Positions 50,815 through 53,280 of a DNA stretch of 53,280 nt are shown piece by piece. The translations under genes were made by a program, and so were the position numbers. The notes beneath the pieces were generated by a model that saw nothing but the letters and a program-made list of their open reading frames with translations, was not told where the DNA came from and ran no database searches. How positions within the stretch are numbered: the stretch's first letter is position 1; every line of letters begins with the position of its first letter. Source of the DNA: an uncultured Oxalobacteraceae bacterium (GTDB lineage: Bacteria; Pseudomonadota; Gammaproteobacteria; Burkholderiales; Burkholderiaceae_D); NCBI GenBank assembly GCA_903893945.1, contig CAITOF010000075.1, forward strand, positions 1 through 53,280, written 5' to 3'.

Positions 50815-51759
50815 ATGAAAACAGTGCAGTCCGTTATGGATGATTCGACGTCAGACCATGTGTCCAGAAAAAGCATGGAGAAAATTGCTTACGAAAACAA
50901 TAAATTGCATAAACGCCTGTGTCGTTTAGTGGGTAAGGCCATTGGTGACTTTAACATGATCGAAGACGGCGACAAAGTCATGGTGTGCCTGTCGGGTGGC
51001 AAAGACAGCTATGCGCTGCTGGATATCCTGATGACCCTGCGCGAACGCGCGCCGATCCATTTCGACATCGTGGCGGTTAACCTCGACCAAAAACAACCCA
51101 ATTTCCCGGCAGAGGTTCTGCCTGCCTACCTGACGCAGTTGGGGATTCCGTTTCATATCGAGAACCAGGACACCTACAGTATCGTCAAGCGCGTTATTGA
51201 AGAAGGCAAAACCACCTGTTCACTCTGCTCCAGGCTGCGACGCGGCATTTTGTATCGTGTTGCCGATGAATTGGGAGCCACAAAAATCGCGCTTGGCCAT
51301 CATCGTGACGACATTCTGGAAACATTTTTTCTGAACATGTTTTTTGGTGCGAAAATCAAGGCCATGCCGGCCAAGCTGCAATCGGATGATGGTCGTCACA
51401 TGGTCATTCGCCCTATGGCTTATGTGAAAGAGGAAGATACTCAGCGCTACGCCGACCTGAAAAAATTTCCCATCATTCCCTGCGATCTGTGCGGTTCCCA
51501 GGAAAATCTGCAGCGCAAGCAGATCAAGGGATTGATGCGTGAATGGGAAAAGAAATTCCCGGGCAGGGTGGAAAGCATTTTTTCGGCACTGTCGACGGTC
51601 GTGCCCTCGCATCTGCTGGATGCACAACTGTTTGATTTTTCCGGACTTAAAATCGATGGTCATGCCATCCCGGAAGGTGATATTGCCTTTGATGAAGAAC
51701 CTTGCGCTACACGGCCATCCGTGAATACAATAAACGTTGTGCCGATCGCCACATACTAA
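50815..51759 (+). CDS. ttcA: tRNA 2-thiocytidine(32) synthetase TtcA
   Basis: TtcA thiolates cytidine 32 of certain tRNAs using ATP and a [4Fe-4S] cluster. The protein is 314 residues. The PP-loop SGGKDS sits at 60-65. The cluster-binding cysteines are the CSLC pair C135/C138 and one of C223/C226 ([13 protein letters not shown]). [16 protein letters not shown], which contacts the substrate, is intact. The Shine-Dalgarno sequence is not clear before the ATG at 50815. It is divergent from the MidA-type gene and 30 bases ahead of glmU, with which it may be co-transcribed. Confidence 0.97.
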   Translation: MKTVQSVMDDSTSDHVSRKSMEKIAYENNKLHKRLCRLVGKAIGDFNMIEDGDKVMVCLSGGKDSYALLDILMTLRERAPIHFDIVAVNLDQKQPNFPAEVLPAYLTQLGIPFHIENQDTYSIVKRVIEEGKTTCSLCSRLRRGILYRVADELGATKIALGHHRDDILETFFLNMFFGAKIKAMPAKLQSDDGRHMVIRPMAYVKEEDTQRYADLKKFPIIPCDLCGSQENLQRKQIKGLMREWEKKFPGRVESIFSALSTVVPSHLLDAQLFDFSGLKIDGHAIPEGDIAFDEEPCATRPSVNTINVVPIATY

Positions 51760-51789
51760 CCCGTCACCCTATCCGGAAAATCGCCGACC

Positions 51790-53166
51790 ATGACCAGTGC
51801 ATCCCAGAAAATCAATGTCGTTATTCTCGCCGCCGGCATGGGCAAACGCATGCGTTCGGATCTGCCCAAGGTGTTGCATCCGCTGGCCGGCAAGCCGCTG
51901 GTAAGTCATGTGCTGGATACGGCGCGCGGACTGACACCGGCGACGATCTGCGTTATCTACGGGCATGGCGGTGAACAGGTGCCTGACCGACTGGCGGCAC
52001 CGGACGTCTGTTTTGCCCGACAGGAACCCCAATTGGGCACGGGTCACGCCGTACAGCAGGCCATACCGTTCCTGAACGACGCATTGCCCACACTCATACT
52101 GGCCGGCGATGTGCCGCTCACCAGACTGAGTTCGCTGAAAGCGCTGGTCGATGCCGCAGCAGACAGCAGGTTTGGCATCCTGACGGTGAATCTGGGCGAC
52201 CCAACCGGGTATGGCCGGATCGTGCGCGAAGCCGGCCAGATCCGCAAGATAGTCGAACATAAAGACGCCACCCCCGAACAGCGCGCCCTCAGCGAAGTAA
52301 ACACCGGCATCATGGTCATGCCCACAGTGAAGCTGAAACAGTGGCTCGCCTCACTGTCAAACAGCAACGCACAGGGTGAGTATTACCTGACCGATGTCGT
52401 CGCCAATGCGGTTGCGGACGGCATAGAAATCGTGTCTGCGCAGCCGGAGGCGGAATGGGAAACAATGGGCGTCAACAGCAAAACCCAGTTGGCGGCGCTG
52501 GAGCGTCTGTACCAGGACAATCAGGCAGAAATCCTGCTGGAGCAGGGCGTGACGCTTTACGACCCGAAACGCATTGATATCCGTGGAGATCTGCACTGCG
52601 GGCGCGATGTATCGATCGATGTTGGCTGCATTTTTGAAGGCCGGGTGACGCTCGACGACGGTGTGCAGATTGGCGCGTACTGCGTCATCCGTGATGCGCA
52701 TATCGGCAAAAATGCCAGTATCAAGGCGTACAGCCATCTTGACGGCAGCATCGTTGGCAGTGCCTGCCAGATTGGTCCCTATGCCCGATTGAGGCCCGGT
52801 ACCACATTGGCGGCGGATGTCCATATCGGCAATTTTGTTGAAGTCAAGAACAGCCAGATAGCTGCCGCCAGCAAGGCCAATCATCTGGCCTATCTGGGGG
52901 ATTCCACGATCGGTGCACGGGTCAATATCGGCGCGGGTACCATTACCTGCAATTACGATGGTGTCAACAAATTCCGGACCGTGATTGAAGACGATGCATT
53001 TATCGGCAGCGATTCGCAGTTGATTGCACCTGTCACGGTGGGTCAGGGTGCAACACTGGGTGCCGGCACCAGCCTGTCCAAAGATGCGCCGGCCGGACAA
53101 CTGACGGTGTCACGCGCCAGGCAGACCAGCATTGCCGGGTGGCAGCGTCCGGTCAGGAAATCCTGA
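51790..53166 (+). CDS. glmU: Bifunctional N-acetylglucosamine-1-phosphate uridyltransferase / glucosamine-1-phosphate acetyltransferase
   Basis: GlmU makes UDP-N-acetylglucosamine, the precursor of peptidoglycan and lipopolysaccharide, and works as a trimer. The protein is 458 residues, full length. The N-terminal pyrophosphorylase domain (1-230) opens with [20 protein letters not shown], the nucleotide-binding signature, and has LAGDVPL and a GYGRIVRE segment. The C-terminal left-handed beta-helix (about 255-458) shows hexapeptide repeats and the acetyltransferase active-site region ([12 protein letters not shown], then [15 protein letters not shown]). GGAAAA lies about 11 bases before the ATG. 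Confidence 0.98.
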   Translation: MTSASQKINVVILAAGMGKRMRSDLPKVLHPLAGKPLVSHVLDTARGLTPATICVIYGHGGEQVPDRLAAPDVCFARQEPQLGTGHAVQQAIPFLNDALPTLILAGDVPLTRLSSLKALVDAAADSRFGILTVNLGDPTGYGRIVREAGQIRKIVEHKDATPEQRALSEVNTGIMVMPTVKLKQWLASLSNSNAQGEYYLTDVVANAVADGIEIVSAQPEAEWETMGVNSKTQLAALERLYQDNQAEILLEQGVTLYDPKRIDIRGDLHCGRDVSIDVGCIFEGRVTLDDGVQIGAYCVIRDAHIGKNASIKAYSHLDGSIVGSACQIGPYARLRPGTTLAADVHIGNFVEVKNSQIAAASKANHLAYLGDSTIGARVNIGAGTITCNYDGVNKFRTVIEDDAFIGSDSQLIAPVTVGQGATLGAGTSLSKDAPAGQLTVSRARQTSIAGWQRPVRKS

Positions 53167-53171
53167 ACTCA

Positions 53172-53280
53172 ATGCATAGCGTGCGCATCCGTAACCTGGA
53201 GCTGGGTGATGCCGCCAATCTGCTGCAATTCGAACTGGAGAACCGCGACTGGTTTGAGCAGACCATTTCGCCGCGTGGCG
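53172..53280 (+). CDS. GNAT acetyltransferase, N-terminal fragment cut by window end
   Basis: Only the first 36 codons are inside the window. They read MHSVRIRNLELGDAANLLQF, then ELENRDWFEQTISPRG. This matches the start of RimJ/RimL-like GNAT N-acetyltransferases (an LRxLxxxDAxxLxxFxxxNRxxFxxxxPPR pattern). It begins five bases after glmU and probably shares its transcript. The acetyl-CoA-binding motif and the C terminus lie beyond the edge, so the target cannot be guessed. Confidence 0.7.
   Translation, partial: MHSVRIRNLELGDAANLLQFELENRDWFEQTISPRG

Overview
The window reads as an ordinary chromosomal segment of a betaproteobacterium, most likely of the order Burkholderiales. Supporting signs are the moderate-to-high G+C content, the cytochrome c4 / YihA GTPase / HemB neighbourhood next to a ResB-CcsA (system II) cytochrome c maturation pair, BirA joined to CoaX and followed by a SPOR protein, divergent uvrA and ssb, a thiCSGDE run behind a TPP riboswitch, and a cytoplasmic HDOD / receiver-TPR pair. 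I saw no prophage, insertion sequence, CRISPR array, tRNA or rRNA. I cannot name the genus from sequence alone.

Layout. 0.2-7.4 kb: a KefB/KefC-type cation/proton antiporter, converging on a two-gene operon encoding a very large membrane phosphorelay kinase and a soluble receiver-histidine kinase. 7.7-11.6 kb: uvrA and ssb, divergent. 11.8-16.7 kb: a DUF2252 protein, a fused biotin ligase/type III pantothenate kinase with a coupled SPOR protein, and a lipoprotein with four repeats. 16.9-19.4 kb: an adc-bdhA-xdhC operon (ketone-body/hydroxybutyrate metabolism plus an orphan XdhC). 19.6-23.5 kb: an unknown 176-aa protein, a DUF2147 protein and valS. 23.7-27.2 kb: slyD, a 95-aa J-domain protein and three unrecognised proteins packed as one probable operon. 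This is the best candidate in the window for an undescribed system. 27.2-32.4 kb: a TPP riboswitch and thiC, thiS, thiG, thiD, thiE, then a MazG-like pyrophosphohydrolase. 32.5-37.2 kb: a small membrane protein, a soluble four-PAS hybrid kinase and a POT peptide transporter. 37.3-42.2 kb: ccsA, resB and cytochrome c4 on the minus strand, and the YihA GTPase on the plus strand. 42.2-42.56 kb: a 359-bp gene-free spacer with six helically phased A-tracts and a strong minus-strand terminator, which may end an unannotated small RNA. 42.56-49.6 kb: hemB, a fatty-acid-hydroxylase-type enzyme, an acetylpolyamine/histone deacetylase homologue, an HDOD-GAF protein and a TPR protein with a degenerate receiver domain. 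49.4-53.3 kb: a DUF2905 protein and a MidA-type methyltransferase, then ttcA, glmU and the start of a GNAT acetyltransferase.

How the genes work together. Most are housekeeping functions: DNA repair and ssDNA binding, tRNA charging and thiolation, thiamine, haem, CoA/biotin and UDP-GlcNAc synthesis, and cytochrome c assembly. Three separate signalling modules are interspersed: the 1337-aa phosphorelay with its soluble partner, the 911-aa PAS kinase, and HDOD-GAF with pseudo-receiver-TPR. Several genes appear to start with TTG or GTG (the 199-aa operon protein, thiD, the deacetylase homologue, the HDOD protein, the POT transporter). Start codons were re-chosen from Shine-Dalgarno spacing, neighbour overlap and family alignment wherever the longest frame looked wrong.
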